From contig CM075941.1 in assembly GCA_038030265.1 (NCBI GenBank), forward strand, positions 48,895,952 to 48,959,951: a stretch of 64,000 nt of DNA, written 5' to 3'. The DNA comes from Corythucha ciliata. Its lineage: Eukaryota > Arthropoda > Insecta > Hemiptera > Tingidae. A model generated the notes under the pieces. It saw only the letters and a list, made by a program, of their open reading frames with translations. It was not told the origin of the DNA and made no database searches. The translations under genes were made by a program, and so were the position numbers. Positions 31,704 through 43,566 of the stretch are shown here, piece by piece; position 1 is the first letter of the stretch; every line of letters begins with the position of its first letter.

Positions 31704-31770
31704 GGCCGGTATGCTAAGTCGTTCCTCGAAATTTCCTCGACTCCGGCCTTCCTCACAAACTGAAGAATCA
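31704..31770. repeat. Half copy of the 18293-18440 MITE
   Basis: GGCCGGTATGCTAAGTCGTT and the following 45 bases match the left arm of the 18293 MITE. It is preceded by TTA and has no matching second arm. The hAT reading frame passes straight through it. Confidence 0.65.
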
Positions 31771-31837
31771 CCGTCGAATCGCAGTTTGCTTTAGCCAACG
31801 TCATTTCTGACAAGCAAAAATATACGTACCTCACCTC

Positions 31838-32624
31838 GAACCTGAAGTTTTAGCCCAAGTTACAGACGTGTTCCGCAACCCAGCTACACGTACATATGCC
31901 CACCTCAGAGCGGCTATTTTGAAGCGATTTGGCGAGTCAGACGAGGAACGCCTTGAAAAGTTGCTCGGCACGATCGAACTGGGTGATTGCCCTTTGTCCC
32001 ATTTGTTGCGGGAAATCCAGCGTTTGCCCGGATCGAGCGTCCCCGAAAATATTGTCAAAGGCATTTGGCTGAAACGTTTGCCAGGTCACGTTCAACAAAT
32101 TCTCCGTTTCTGGTACAAGCAAGCTCTACAATTAGTCCGAGGTAGCTGATAAGATGGTACAAACGCCTATGCCTTCAATCGCATCCAGCTTTGTGGTCCT
32201 TCCTCGACACGGCGACGGCATTGCAGCCAGTTCTCCGTATCCTTCCACTCAAGCCGCTGGATTTGACCAAATTTCGGAGCTTACGAAGCAAATTGACCGG
32301 CTTAGTCGCTCTATTTCACAGCTCTTGAACCAGTCTCGCTCCCGGTCACGATCAAAGTCGTCTTCACGTGATCATTCTACCGATCGGCTTTCGCTGTGTT
32401 ACTACCACAGACGGTTCAAAGACAAAGCCCGCCGGTATATGCAACCATGCACTTTCGTCGCTAATCCGGAAAACTCCCACCCCGGCAACGACTTAATAGC
32501 GGCTGTCGCGCAAAGGGTGTCTTCCGGCCACCTACAAATAACTGATGTACGGACGGGTCTTTCGTATTTGGCCGACACTGGGGCCTGCATGTCTCTGCTG
32601 CCACCCCGCCCAACGGACCTCTAA
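31838..32624 (+). pseudogene. Gypsy/Ty3 Gag and start of protease, inverted relative to its Pol
   Basis: Plus-strand Gag (EPEVLAQVTDVF, YAHLRAAILKRFGESDEERL, IWLKRLPGHVQQIL) runs to a frameshift near 32130, continues in another frame (DQISELTKQIDRLSRSI, a serine/arginine-rich linker, CYYHRRFKDKARRY) and ends at LADTGACMSLLPP, the catalytic start of an aspartic protease. It stops at TAA 32622-32624. This is the Gag-protease part expected upstream of the Pol at 28386-31095, but it lies on the opposite strand with a hAT fragment between. Confidence 0.75.
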
Positions 32625-32639
32625 ACAGTTTCTTCTCTC

Positions 32640-33685
32640 ATCCTGTAAAAATTGAAAAAATCGCCAATATTCGTGTCTATACCTGCGAAAAAGCGCTTAT
32701 TCGTGGTCTCGCGATGCAACTTTCAGACTAAATTCAACGCATAAGTGTTGTTTTTGGGCCAACCCCGCGGTTAAAATTGAGAACACACGCTATAATATTG
32801 ACAAAAAAAATACGCTTTCAGGTTAAAATTGGACAAATACGGCCAATTCACAACTGAAATTGGGGAAAAATCGCCCTTTCGCGTATAAAAAAGGGAATAG
32901 ATGCTAAATCGTTGCAAAATTAGCGTAAAACGCTTTTCTACAGCTGAAATTGGGAAAAATCGCTAATTTGCAATTGGCGGATATAGGTGAGGAAAAACGT
33001 TAACTCGCGGATGCAAATGAAGAAAATCATTAATTCGCGGCTAAAATTGAAAATAAATCACTAAATAGCGCAGCTAAATTTGATAAAAACGCTAATTTTC
33101 AGTTCAAATTGGGGAAAAGTGCTAATTCTCAGCTAAAACTGAAAAAAATGGCTAATTTGCAGCTTTAAATTGAGGAAAACGCCAATTCTTGGAGAATATT
33201 GAGAGAAGTCGGGAATGCACGGGTTGAAAACGCCACGGCAGCTAAAATTTAGCACCAATGCACTTCTAAAATTCAGGAACATCACTAATTTTCGTATAAA
33301 GTGTGGTGAAATTTTAATTTAAATACGCGCCTTATTCGCGCCTTAATCTGAAGGCAACTTTGTGGCTAAAATTCATAAAAACCGCACATTCATGCACGGT
33401 TATATACAAGTAAAAACACCCCTGATTCACGGGCTAGAACTGAGAAGAAGCAATAAGCTATACCTAAAAGTAATATTAAATTGCTAATGCGGTGCTAAAA
33501 TGTGAAAAAACCGCTAATTCGCGGGTATTAGTTAGAAAATAAATAATTAGTCTAGCTAAAATTAAGAGATTTTAAAATTTAATTTTAAGCCTGAATTGAT
33601 CAAAAGTGCTAATCCGCGGCTAAAATTGAGAAACATTTTAATTTGCGTCAAAACTGAATAACTACGCCATTCGCGGCCTCTGAAT
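32640..33685. repeat. Minisatellite-type element, fragment
   Basis: A-rich orientation array of the 3830-6114 family. The segment around 33476-33500 (AAATTGCTAATGCGGTGC) is a paralogous uninterrupted version of the site into which the 57510-59832 transposon inserted. No terminal repeats seen on either side, so it is a fragment. Confidence 0.65.
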
Positions 33686-34391
33686 GTTACTTTTGAGGCA
33701 GGAGTTTGGGGTCTTGTTGTAAGAGATTTTTGTGGTTAAGAGCATTTTGTTATTTGTGCATTTTTTGGTTGATGCTTTCTGTGTGTTTTTGTGGTTAGAG
33801 CATATTTTGGTTAAAACTGTAATAGCGTTTTCCTTTTGCCATTTCAAAAGTGCTCTGGGGCCGCTCTTGTGACGTCACAAGCCCGCTCGGATCGAACCAA
33901 AATCTGGCTAAGAGTGGGTTGAAATGGAACGACTTTTAACATGTGGAAGATAGCGCTCTTTAATAACAACCTTCCTCCTCATGACTGTTTTGTAGTTTTT
34001 GTGTTTGTTTTGAATGTACATGTTTTTACGTGCATGAGCTGAGCACTTGTATATTTTTGTGTGGAGTGCTTGTGGTTAGCGAAAATGTACTTATTAGCAT
34101 GACTGTGAACAAATCGGGTGCATCCCTTCGGGAGTTCAATGCCCAATTTTATTAATAATGTTCTTCCAGGAACATAATTGATATCTAATAACAACAAGTT
34201 GCGAATTTAGAAATTCTCAGCCAGCAAACACGCTTTGTGGCGACAGGAAAAATGAAGGAATGGGCTTTGAGGGAAATATGTAATACTTAAAGATGAATAA
34301 CTTCATTAATGTAGAGAATCCGGATGAACCGTTTTGTAACGATTGGAACACTGGTACTAGGTTTTTGTTATTCCGTCTTCTCCTTATTGAT
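33686..34391. other. No gene recognised
   Basis: GT-rich stretch with TTTTTGTGGTTA-like repeats (about 33710-33800), then a perfect palindrome TTGTGACGTCACAA near 33867-33880. Frames here are short and unrecognised. Confidence 0.4.
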
Positions 34392-34560
34392 TTATGCTGC
34401 AATAATAGCCCACGTAGTCTTCTTATTTTCATATTTTTCGTCCGACGAGCTTGACTCTAGACTAGAGTTATCCATACATTTCAAAATGAGCCTAGTGGCT
34501 TCATCTGACCACTTCTCTGGATCTGTTGAGTAATCGACGATAATGGTACCTACGAATAAC
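34392..34560 (-). CDS. Candidate Myb/SANT-like domain exon, partial
   Basis: The minus-strand frame reads EKWSDEATRLILKCM, a serine-rich loop, then KYENKKTTWAIIAA before a stop. The spaced tryptophans and surrounding residues resemble the beginning of Myb/SANT-like DNA-binding domains that occur in cellular regulators and in the accessory protein of Harbinger-type transposons. No flanking exons were found, and the full frame at 34392-34598 starts with sequence of no clear family. Remnant or chance remain possible. Confidence 0.3.
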
Positions 34561-34967
34561 AGAACTTGAATGATTGTTAAACCGCATTCGTTCAACAAAT
34601 CGTTGACTTCATCCGCGAAGGAAATACGAACTCAAATCAAAACTATGCTTATCACAATGAACCTTATTCCAAGAGAGGTTTACCGCTCCGTCGATTTTGA
34701 CGGAGCAGTTGAAGTTGCTCTAGCTCTGATCCATGGAGGAGCGTAGGGATAAATGGAACGAATAAAAAGTCGCTCTGCTGAGGATCAATTGGCAAATGGA
34801 ACCTTCAAACTCTTATCAGATCAGACCTGGAGCAGCCCCAGCTCTTCTTTTTGTGCTAATGGAAAACGCTATTAGATCTTCTTGTGGTTCGACCTCAAGC
34901 ACATCCTTCGCGAGCGCCCTCTATGACCACACCTCAAGTTGAGTGTCCCGCTTTTTACTGCATTTCA

Positions 34968-35467
34968 NNNNNNNNNNNNNNNNNNNNNNNNNNNNNNNNN
35001 NNNNNNNNNNNNNNNNNNNNNNNNNNNNNNNNNNNNNNNNNNNNNNNNNNNNNNNNNNNNNNNNNNNNNNNNNNNNNNNNNNNNNNNNNNNNNNNNNNNN
35101 NNNNNNNNNNNNNNNNNNNNNNNNNNNNNNNNNNNNNNNNNNNNNNNNNNNNNNNNNNNNNNNNNNNNNNNNNNNNNNNNNNNNNNNNNNNNNNNNNNNN
35201 NNNNNNNNNNNNNNNNNNNNNNNNNNNNNNNNNNNNNNNNNNNNNNNNNNNNNNNNNNNNNNNNNNNNNNNNNNNNNNNNNNNNNNNNNNNNNNNNNNNN
35301 NNNNNNNNNNNNNNNNNNNNNNNNNNNNNNNNNNNNNNNNNNNNNNNNNNNNNNNNNNNNNNNNNNNNNNNNNNNNNNNNNNNNNNNNNNNNNNNNNNNN
35401 NNNNNNNNNNNNNNNNNNNNNNNNNNNNNNNNNNNNNNNNNNNNNNNNNNNNNNNNNNNNNNNNNNN
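34968..35467. other. Assembly gap, 500 N
   Basis: Exactly 500 unknown bases, a length often used as a placeholder. Any frame that crosses it is not meaningful. The missing sequence may include the Gag and 5' LTR of the Gypsy element that starts downstream. Confidence 0.99.
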
Positions 35468-36018
35468 ATATTCCTCCATCTTTTGTACCAGACTCCAGTT
35501 CCATTTCCTGGTCGATTTATGTAAGGAGCCCCATATAGTTCTTCGAGCGTTATTAATGATGTTGGATTGTCCTCTGATGTAACGGCATCTCGTGGGTCGG
35601 CTCCTAATGTATCGGTTCCTTGACGGTCGGCGGCTGGTATGTTTGCGTCTCGTGGTCCATTTGCATGATTCATCATATTCGCACAAGCAGGAGCCCTGGA
35701 AAGATGCCCATTTAGGCTAAGGACCTTCCGCAACCATTGCAGGTTGACCTAGGCCGAGGCGTGGCTGCAAAAATATCTGTGCTTGATGCGCGTGATGTAT
35801 CTTGGGAGCCAAACATGTGTGTCCAACGAAACCAGGCAGAATTTTTTTTTTTTTTTTTTCAAATTTTTCAGGTTGAAACTGCTGAACAAAAACTCCGCGA
35901 TCCTACATGTCGACTATCCGAAATGATTATCTCTCATTATGGTCCGCAATATCCCGAAGGTATCTGCTAAAATTCACTTTCCTACACTGCCTTTTTTCCC
36001 CCTTTTTTTGACAATAAT
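35468..36018. other. Unassigned sequence between gap and Gypsy Pol
   Basis: A minus-strand open stretch from 35733 to the gap edge (GPRDANIPAADRQGTDTLGA) and a plus-strand stretch 35872-35960 after a T-rich tract and CAG (VETAEQKLRDPTCRLSEMII) are open but unrecognised. The second has splice-acceptor-like sequence before it and GTATCT after it. Confidence 0.3.
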
Positions 36019-36021
36019 TTG

Positions 36022-39000
36022 AGGAGCCGAACTATTTATTTTCGTGTTACCGGAAGTACAGTTTGTACTGTTAGGGCGTCAACAGCTATTCGATTGGGTC
36101 TTAAAATGAAACCGGACGCGACCGAATTATCGGCTTTTGGTGCGACGAGCGTACGAGCGGTGGGCACGGCGGACGAGGTACTAACCATTGATGGTGTATC
36201 GGCGAGGGTTAGACTTTACGTGGTGACGGACGTGGCGCAGCCGGAGGAATTGCTGATCGGACGATCTTGGGTGGACCAGTCGCATATATGTTACGAGAAA
36301 ACCGCGGCCGGATTGACTTTTCGTCAAGTTCCCGTGGATGAGAATGAAATTGTCGCGGAACCGAAAGTAAAACGTGTGCAGTTGGTGGCTCGCACCTATC
36401 TAAGTGATGTTAGAAGAGAGCCGGTCGAAATGGAGGACATTCGTGTCGGGACTGAAGTAACCGAACCTGAACAAAAGAAACTCGTGGCCATGCTGAATCG
36501 ACATCGTGAAGCAATTGCGAAAACGGCGGACGAAATTGGATGTACCAATCTAATCTCAGCGGAAATTCGTGAGTATCCGAACAGCCAACCGGTTAGGTAT
36601 GAACCATATCGGGCGACGAGGACGGAGCGCGAAGACATTAAAAAGATTATTGCCGATTGGAAGAAACAGGGCATCGTGACAGAGACTAAGTCACCGTACG
36701 CGAGTCCGGTCATTCTTGTGGCCAAAACGAACGGATCTAAAAGACTTGTGGTCGACTATAGGAAAATCAACTCGCAAACAATAGGAGATCCCTACCCCCT
36801 CCCATTGATTGACGATATTTTGGAAAATCTAGGAGACGCAACGCTGTGGACGACGCTGGACTTGGCGCAGGGGTACCTCCAAGTTCCTTTAACGGAGGAA
36901 AGCCAAGAAAAAACGGCTTTCGTGACGCCGGATGACACAGGGCAATTTACGCGTTTGATTTTTGGCCTCAAAAACGGGCCAGCTATTTTTCAAAAGTTAA
37001 TGAATGTGACCCTTGGCCCCTTGAAAGACAAAATTGCATTTTGTTATTTAGATGACGTTCTGGTTGGAGGAAAGAATTTTCCAGAAATGTTGGAGAGAGT
37101 GGAGGCGGTATTCGTCGCGGTGGAACTGGCCAACCTTACCGTCAATCTGAGTAAGTGTCTTTTTGGCAGCTCGCAAATCGACTACCTGGGTTACCGTTTG
37201 GAAGGAGGAACCATAACGCCAGGAGAGCGAAAGACAGCAGCGGTCGCCGACTTTCCACGGCCTGGAACGGTAAGGGAGGTTCGACAATTTATTGGTTTGA
37301 CGTCGTCGATTTGTGCCGGGCTACGCGAAAATTGCAAGTCCGTTAACTGAATTGTTAAAGAAAAACGCAAAGTTTCAGTGGCAAGAAAAGCAAGAGGCGG
37401 CGTTCGCGGAATTGAAGCAACGACTAACCACACAACCCGTGCTTCATCTTTTCAATTCGAAAGCGGCACGTACAGAGCTGCATACCGACGCAAGTGGACG
37501 AGGTTTGGCTGCGATATTATTGCAAACGGACGACGGAGGTCAATTGCACCCCGTTTACTACTTAAGCAAGCACCTAAATGATGCGGAGAAACATTATCAT
37601 TCGAGCAAGCTCGAATTGATGGCTATGATTTGGGCCTTACGCCGATTAAGACCGTTTTTAGTGGGAATCCCAGTAACTGTTTTTACTGATTGTCAGGCTA
37701 TAGCGTATTTGCAGGTACAACGAGCAAGGAGTCCCCAGATTGCTCGCTGGGCGCAGGAACTGGCCGAATTTAACGTTACGATCAGGCATCGGGCAGGCAG
37801 CAAAATGCAACATGTCGACGCCTTGAGTCGTCAACCAGAAGAGGAGAGCTCCGATATCTTAGAAGAAATTGAAACTCGTGGCCAGGTAATGCAATTATTA
37901 ACCCGGGAAGAAGAAATAAAAATGTTTCAGAATCAAGACGAAGAGGTTAAATCTCGAATGAAAATTCTCGAGATCCCTGAGGAGGAAAGGTCACCAATCG
38001 AAAGGGACTTGTGCGAATCGTTTGTGCTGAAAGACGGTATTTTGTTCAAAACACTTAACGATAAACTCCTATTTGTTGTGCCGAAACAGTGGCGAAAAAG
38101 TGTCGTGGTGCGGTTTCACGATTTAGCAGGGCACCCTTGTGTAGAAAAGACTTTGGACGCCATGACCGAGTACTACTGGTTTCCACGCAGGAGACGGTAT
38201 GTACGTAGACATGTGTCGATGTGCTTAGACTGCATAATCACGAAACATCGCGGAGGAAAGCAACCAGGGAAGTTGAACGTCATCCCGGCAGGAGAACATC
38301 CTTTTGCGACGACGCATGCAGATTTTGTTGGACCATTCGTCACAACGCCGAGAAATTTCAAGTATATACTCGTTTTTATTGATAATTTGACCCGGTTTGT
38401 CAGATTGTTCCCAGTGACTGGACCGACAGCGGAGGAGGCGATTAGGTGTGCCCGTGAAGTCATAGCGATCCATGGAGTCCCCCGTCGGATCATCACGGAC
38501 AGAGGAAGTGCTTTTACAAGTTTTTGCTTCCAGGAATTTTGTGAAAAACAAGGAATGTGTCACATCCTAACCAGTACTCAACATCCAAAAGCAAATGGGA
38601 TGGTAGAACGTGTTAATCGGACGCTAGTACCGATGCTAATGGCGCGTATGGAGAAATTGAACGACGAAGATTGGGATCTCCACACCCCCACCATAAATCA
38701 GGATCTTAATGATACCCTAAATAGAAACACCGGCAAGACACCATTTCAGTTGTTGTACGGTTACAGATCTCGTCATCAGGACGCAAAACTGAGAGAAATA
38801 ACGGATTTGGCCGAACAGGAACCGAGTGACGACTATCAGGACCCAAGCAAGTTACAAGCGGAGTCTAGAGCTAAACGGGAGGAAACTCGACGGAAGTAAA
38901 AAGAACAATATGATCGTCATAGAACATTAGCAGAGAAGTATGACCCTGGAACAATAGTTTTTATGAAGTATTCTCCCGCAGGAGCTGGAGAAGGCCTGGG

Positions 39001-39373
39001 TTCCCTAAAATGTAAACCCAAGTGGCGAGGGCCATTGGTGATAATCGACGTTTTGCCAGCTGATACTTACCGAATAGCTGACCTGGATGGATCGAAATCG
39101 AGACGCTTTGCGACTACAGCGCACGCAAGCCAGCTCAGAGTCTGGAGAGGTTCAACGAAGAACGACGATGAAGAAGAGGAGTCCGACGATGAAGAACAGC
39201 CAACTGACAGCGGACCTTCCCCAGCGAAGCGCGATTCAGACGACACCCCAGCTGAGGAGAATCCGATGCCAGACGACAACACCGAAGGGCGAAGACACCG
39301 AGACCAGAAAGAAAACGATGGAAGACGACGACGCAGACCACCTGCATGGATGAAAGACTACGTGAGAAAATAA
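36022..39373 (+). pseudogene. Second Gypsy/Ty3 Pol, nearly complete but broken
   Basis: Order: protease remnant (VTGSTVCTVRAS, with V where the catalytic D is expected, then LLIGRSWV); RT with VILVAKTNGSKRLVVDYRKIN, TTLDLAQGYLQVPL and FCYLDDVLVG; frame change near 37300-37313; RNase H with HTDASGRGLAAIL and TDCQAIAYL; integrase zinc region (GHPCVEKTLDAM, CLDCIITKHRGG); integrase core with HADFVGPF, ITDRGSAF and NGMVERVNRTL; an in-frame TAA at 38897-38899; then a C-terminal domain (PKWRGPLVIIDVLPADTYRI) and an acidic, low-complexity tail rich in D, E and R ending at 39373. Gag is missing, perhaps within the assembly gap. Relatedness to the other two Gypsy elements in the window is distant. Confidence 0.88.
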
Positions 39374-39563
39374 CGAAAAAGAAGAAATTTCAAGGACTAT
39401 AAAAGACGAAAGAAAAAAACGATTTATACTTACCTTAAGAAATTACTGTAACCGACCGCACGAAAATTTCGTTTTCTTGAAAATTTTGGAATTTTTAATG
39501 TTTGATTTTTATTTTTAATCTTGTTTAACGTTTGACAAAAAAAAAATTGAGGTCAATTTTAAT

Positions 39564-39792
39564 TGTTAGAATGGCCGAATGAAGGAAAAGCGCGCGAAAT
39601 GAAAATTATGGAACACACCCGTGAGAGGGCAGTGACGAGGGAGAGTCAGAGAGTGAGTCAAGTTTGAGCGAGCGTGCGGTACGGATTGACGAACAAATTG
39701 ATAGAGTTAAAATAAAGTTGTCCTTTTTTTTGATGAACAGTGAAGTCTCTAAATTTATTTCATTTTCCTTGTTTTTATTTCGGCCCCTGACA
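39564..39792 (+). repeat. Possible 3' LTR of the second Gypsy element
   Basis: Starts TGTTAGAATGGCC and ends CCCCTGACA, with AATAAA at 39712-39717 in a position suited to an LTR R region. It follows the Pol by 190 bases and an A-rich stretch. The matching 5' LTR is not visible, so the boundaries are a guess from TG...CA ends. Confidence 0.3.
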
Positions 39793-40208
39793 GGCATTTG
39801 CCTACAATAGCATTTCAAGATTCGCTATCATGCGATCAAGTTACGGCTAAACTGCCCAAAATTGATACAAACCTCCACAATCTGACTGATAGCTGCAAAA
39901 GTACGACTACTTCTGGAGATAACTGGACCAATTCACACTGAAAAATGTTTGCTCTTTCAATTAGTGCCATCAGATTGCATGTACGTGCAACCTTTCTCGA
40001 CTTATAAGCGATGAATCCAATAAAACCAACGTCAGGACTAAACATTCTAAAATATTTATTATTTTAAAAACGGTTGGAAATCAGACCTATGTCTATAGGG
40101 AATTTTTTGGTCTATTTTGGACCTAGAAAAACCTCATATTTTTTTTTATTATTATTCTAATGAACGATGTGTGAAGAGCTAGGGATTAGAAGATGGCATG
40201 GAAGAAGA
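39793..40208. other. No gene recognised
   Basis: Spacer between the second Gypsy element and the Copia 5' LTR. AT-rich, no supported frame. Confidence 0.5.
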
Positions 40209-40386
40209 TGTTGATGACAATCCGTGTTGTCCCTAGGCCATCACACTATAACCTTTCGTTTGTTTATATAACCTTGTGCTTGTATTCGTTGTTCGGAAGT
40301 CGTTTGCTCTTTTCATGTGTTGCTCAATAAAGTTACCGTTTTTTTCTCGTTTAACTCGTTTACCTTACGCTTTTCTGTCACGAACA
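40209..40386 (+). repeat. Copia 5' LTR
   Basis: 178 bp, starts TGTTGATGACAATCCG and ends GTCACGAACA. Contains TTTATATAACC (TATA-like, about 40263-40272) and CAATAAAG (polyadenylation signal, about 40325-40332). The single difference from the 3' copy is A versus G in GGCCATCRCACT. Confidence 0.92.
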
Positions 40387-40389
40387 ATA

Positions 40390-40403
40390 GGTTATGGGCC
40401 CAG
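40390..40403 (+). promoter_or_regulatory. Primer-binding site matching the initiator tRNA-Met anticodon arm
   Basis: GGTTATGGGCCCAG, three bases after the 5' LTR, is the exact complement of CUGGGCCCAUAACC in the anticodon stem-loop of eukaryotic initiator tRNA-Met. Drosophila copia is known to prime from an internal half of this tRNA rather than its 3' end, so the same unusual priming is inferred here. Confidence 0.85.
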
Positions 40404-40500
40404 AAAAGGTAAGCGGTTTATCGGGTTTGAAAAATTGTTTCGCGGAAAGTTAGTGAAAGTAATTTTGTCCCCCTGAACTGTGGTGTCCCCTCGAAGCGGC

Positions 40501-43425
40501 ATGGCTTTCAACGTAAACGTGTTGCAGTCGTCGGCAGTGAAGCCTTTTGATGGCCAAAACTTCACGAATTGGGAGTTCCGGTTGAAGTTGGTTCTGGAAC
40601 AGAATTCGGTGCTGAAAGTCTTGGAAAAGGATCCGCCGGAAGACGACGCAGAGTTGATAGCGTTCATGAAGGACGACGTGAAGGCTAGAGGCATCATCGT
40701 TCAATCGGTGGCGGACAACATTCTGATCATGTTAAAGGACAAAAACACGGCGAAAGAAATGATGAGCTGCCTGAGATCGACGTACGAAATGAAAGGTATG
40801 AAAAGTCGAGTTAACCTTCAGAAGAAATGGAGGCGGATGGAGTTCAACGGTACGACCTCGCTGAATGATTTCTTTCTTGATTTCGAGCGCACGTGTGCTG
40901 ATCTGAAAACGGCGGGCGGTAAAGTTGACGAAGGCGAGATGGTGAATCAATTACTCGTCGCAATGCCCGAAGACTATGATAGTGTCGTGTCGGCGTTGGA
41001 CATAATGTTCAACAGTGCCGATGGAAATTCAGTCACGTTGGATTACGTCAAAAATCGGCTGCTTGCGGAGGAAGAGAGGTTGTTGAAGAAAACCGGTCGA
41101 CAAGGAAACTCCGAACCTCATCATGCGTTTTCGAGTGTCAAGAAAACGTTTCGACGGGCAAAGCCAGGTGAGAAGAAATTGTCAAACACTTCTCAAGGAC
41201 ATGAATTCCTCGGAAAGTGCTACAAGTGCCACAGAACAGGGCATAAACGCTCTGATTGTCCTTTATTGAGAGCGGGTGGCAGAGTCATGATGTCAGAGCA
41301 CGACGTAGACAACGAAGGCATCGCGTTTTTGTCGTCAACTGAAAATGATGTGTCGTTTTTGTCGTCTGGTAGTAGTACCTTGACCGGGCTGACATTCGTC
41401 GTTGATAGTGGCTGTACACGTCACATGATTCAGTCGAAGTACACCGATTACCTGAGGGACCAAAAGACCACTGATTGTCGAATTCGAGTGGCCAAAGCAG
41501 GTGAGTCTGTGCTTGCTGTCAGAGAAGGAAAACTATCTGTTCTGACTGAAAATGGTCTGGCGATCACGGTGAATGATGTTTTTGCTTGTGACAATTTGAC
41601 GCACAATTTATTGTCTGTTCGGTGTCTCGAACGAAGAGGACTGAAAATTATTTTTGAAAATAACGAAGTGACAGTTATGAAAGGCAGAAGAGTCGTTCTC
41701 AAAGGCGAACTTCGAGGAAACCTCTACGTGGCTAAACTCAATCTTGTTACCGATTGTGCGGATGTTACGCATATTGAAGAGTCTACCGATCTAGTCCACA
41801 GGCGAATGGGGCATTCCTGTCGTTTCCCGAGTAAAGCTCTTTGCGAAATTTGTTTGCAAGGGAAACAAACTAAGTCTTCGTTCTTGAAAACACTTCCTGA
41901 GGAGAGGAAGGCGAAACGTCCGTTGCAGTACGTATCTACAGACATTTGCGGTCGCATATCACCGATGACTCACGACAACAAAGGATACTACATATCTTTT
42001 GTCGATCATTGCACGCACTTTGGAATCGTTTATCTCCTGAAAAACAAAAGTGAGGCATGCGAGAAGTTTAAAAATTATGTTGCTCTTGTTGAGGCCAGAT
42101 TCAACCGAAAAATCGAAAATCTTCGATGTGACAACGGGGGTGAGTACACATCTGACTTATTTAAGAAGTTCTGTGAATCTAAAGGGATCAATATTCAATA
42201 CACTGTCGCACGGAATCCTGAGCAGAACGGAGTAGCGGAACGGTACAACCGAACGATTTTGGACATGGCGAGATGCATTCTATTCGATGGTGAACTCGGT
42301 AAAGAAATGTGGGGTGAAGCCGTGCTCACATCAGTTTACCTCGTCAATAGAATTCCAAGCAGAGCACTGCCAAATGAAGTGACACCAGCTGAACTATGGT
42401 ACGGTTTTAGACCAAACCTGGGAAAAATACGAATTTTTGGTTGCCCAGCGTACGCCTTTATTCCAAAAGAAGATAGATCCGGGAAATTGGACCCGCGATC
42501 GAAGAAAATGTACCACGTCGGGTACTGTGACAACGGTTATCGGCTCTGGGATCCATCTAGGAGGAAGATCGTCAGTTCTAGGCATGTTCGTTTTGATGAG
42601 AATTGGAAGGATCAGAACTGGACCATCACTCCTGTGCAAGTGGAGGCACCTGAATCGCCTAAAACAACTGGTGAAACTGAAACAGCATCGATCGAGACTG
42701 ATGATTCGCCAACGTCAGATGATGGAGAAACTATTCGTCGTAGCTCTAGGAATCGTCAACCGCCATCATATCTTGATGACTACGAGCTGGTAGCCCTCTG
42801 TGCCGGAGAAGGTGTTCCTGAAACGTACGAGGAGGCCATTGTTTTGGGAAATGGCTGGAACACCGCAATTCACGCCGAATTGGATACTCTAAAGAGAAAT
42901 GGGACTTGGGAGCTCGTGGACGAGCCGAATGATGAGCGAAAAATCATCGACTCTCGATGGGTATTCGTCGAAAAGGCGTCCGAGAGCGGAAAAGTCAAGA
43001 AGGCCAGATTGGTTGCTCGAGGATATCAACAACCCCGATTGGAAGATGAAGACATCTACGCACCAGTGGCAAGGATGGCCACGCTCCGCATTCTTCTGTC
43101 GCTTGCAGTTGAAAGTGACATGTTCATTCGCCAATTGGACGTGAAGTCAGCGTTTCTGAAGAGTCCATTGAAAGAAGAGGTTCTGATGTGGCCTCCTGAT
43201 GGACTGAACTGCCCTCCAGGGAAGGTATGTAAGCTAGTCAAAGCTCTTTACGGATTGAGACAAAGCCCAAAATGTTGGAACTCGTACTTAAATCAATTTT
43301 TGATAAAATTAGATTTTGTTAGATCAAGGGCTGATCCATGTTTGTACTACAGGGGTAAAACTTTTCTGATTGTGTGGGTTGATGACATTTTGATGATATC
43401 AAATGAAAGACAACATTGTGACCTG
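40501..43425 (+). CDS. Copia Gag-Pol polyprotein, N-terminal part (up to RT YVDD region)
   Basis: The first ATG of the frame is 40501 (MAFNVNVLQ); codons upstream lack an ATG. Gag domain (PFDGQNFTNWEFRLK), CCHC knuckle CYKCHRTGHKRSDC (about 240), protease VDSGCTRHM (about 302), a pre-integrase region, integrase core with STDICGRI, RCDNGGEYTS and NGVAERYNRTI (D,D,E), then RT with RLVARGYQQ, LDVKSAFLKSPL, LYGLRQSPKCW and FLIVWVDDILMIS. Integrase before RT defines Copia/Ty1. The frame is interrupted after codon 975 by the Harbinger insertion at 43426, which appends a false tail. The protein makes virus-like particles and carries out copying and integration. Confidence 0.94.
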
Positions 43426-43566
43426 GGGCCTATTTCACGAATGTACTCTTCAACTTTTCACTACCATCTTTGCACTCCGCACTTTTCCGCAAAGTTGGAA
43501 GAGTTTGTGTTTCACCATTACTGCGAAAAAACGTTTCACTCTTCAAAACTTGCAGAGTTGTTTTGA

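Larger units (their letters stand above)
31132..31834 (-). pseudogene. hAT-superfamily transposase fragment (ZBED-like)
   Basis: Two broken frames on the minus strand. The upstream one (31358-31834) has FSIMEDERFANFVKVVAPGY and PSRHHVSKTLLP, then SKVCLKLDTWSSVNMESYLA, the conserved region around the first catalytic aspartate of hAT transposases. The downstream one (31132-31326) has TDNAANMKSAI and the HWGCFAHGINLIL motif, around the second catalytic aspartate and CxxH region. Between them is a short palindrome. The C-terminal dimerisation domain and the BED finger are missing. It is embedded between inverted pieces of a Gypsy element and is not functional. Confidence 0.8.

Noticed and set aside
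34884..35733. Several long open frames on both strands across 34884-35733
   Set aside because: They consist mainly of the 500 N gap; the open reading is an artefact.
39067..39353. Overlapping acidic and serine-rich frames on both strands near 39.1-39.35 kb
   Set aside because: They are other-frame readings of the low-complexity C-terminal tail of the second Gypsy Pol.
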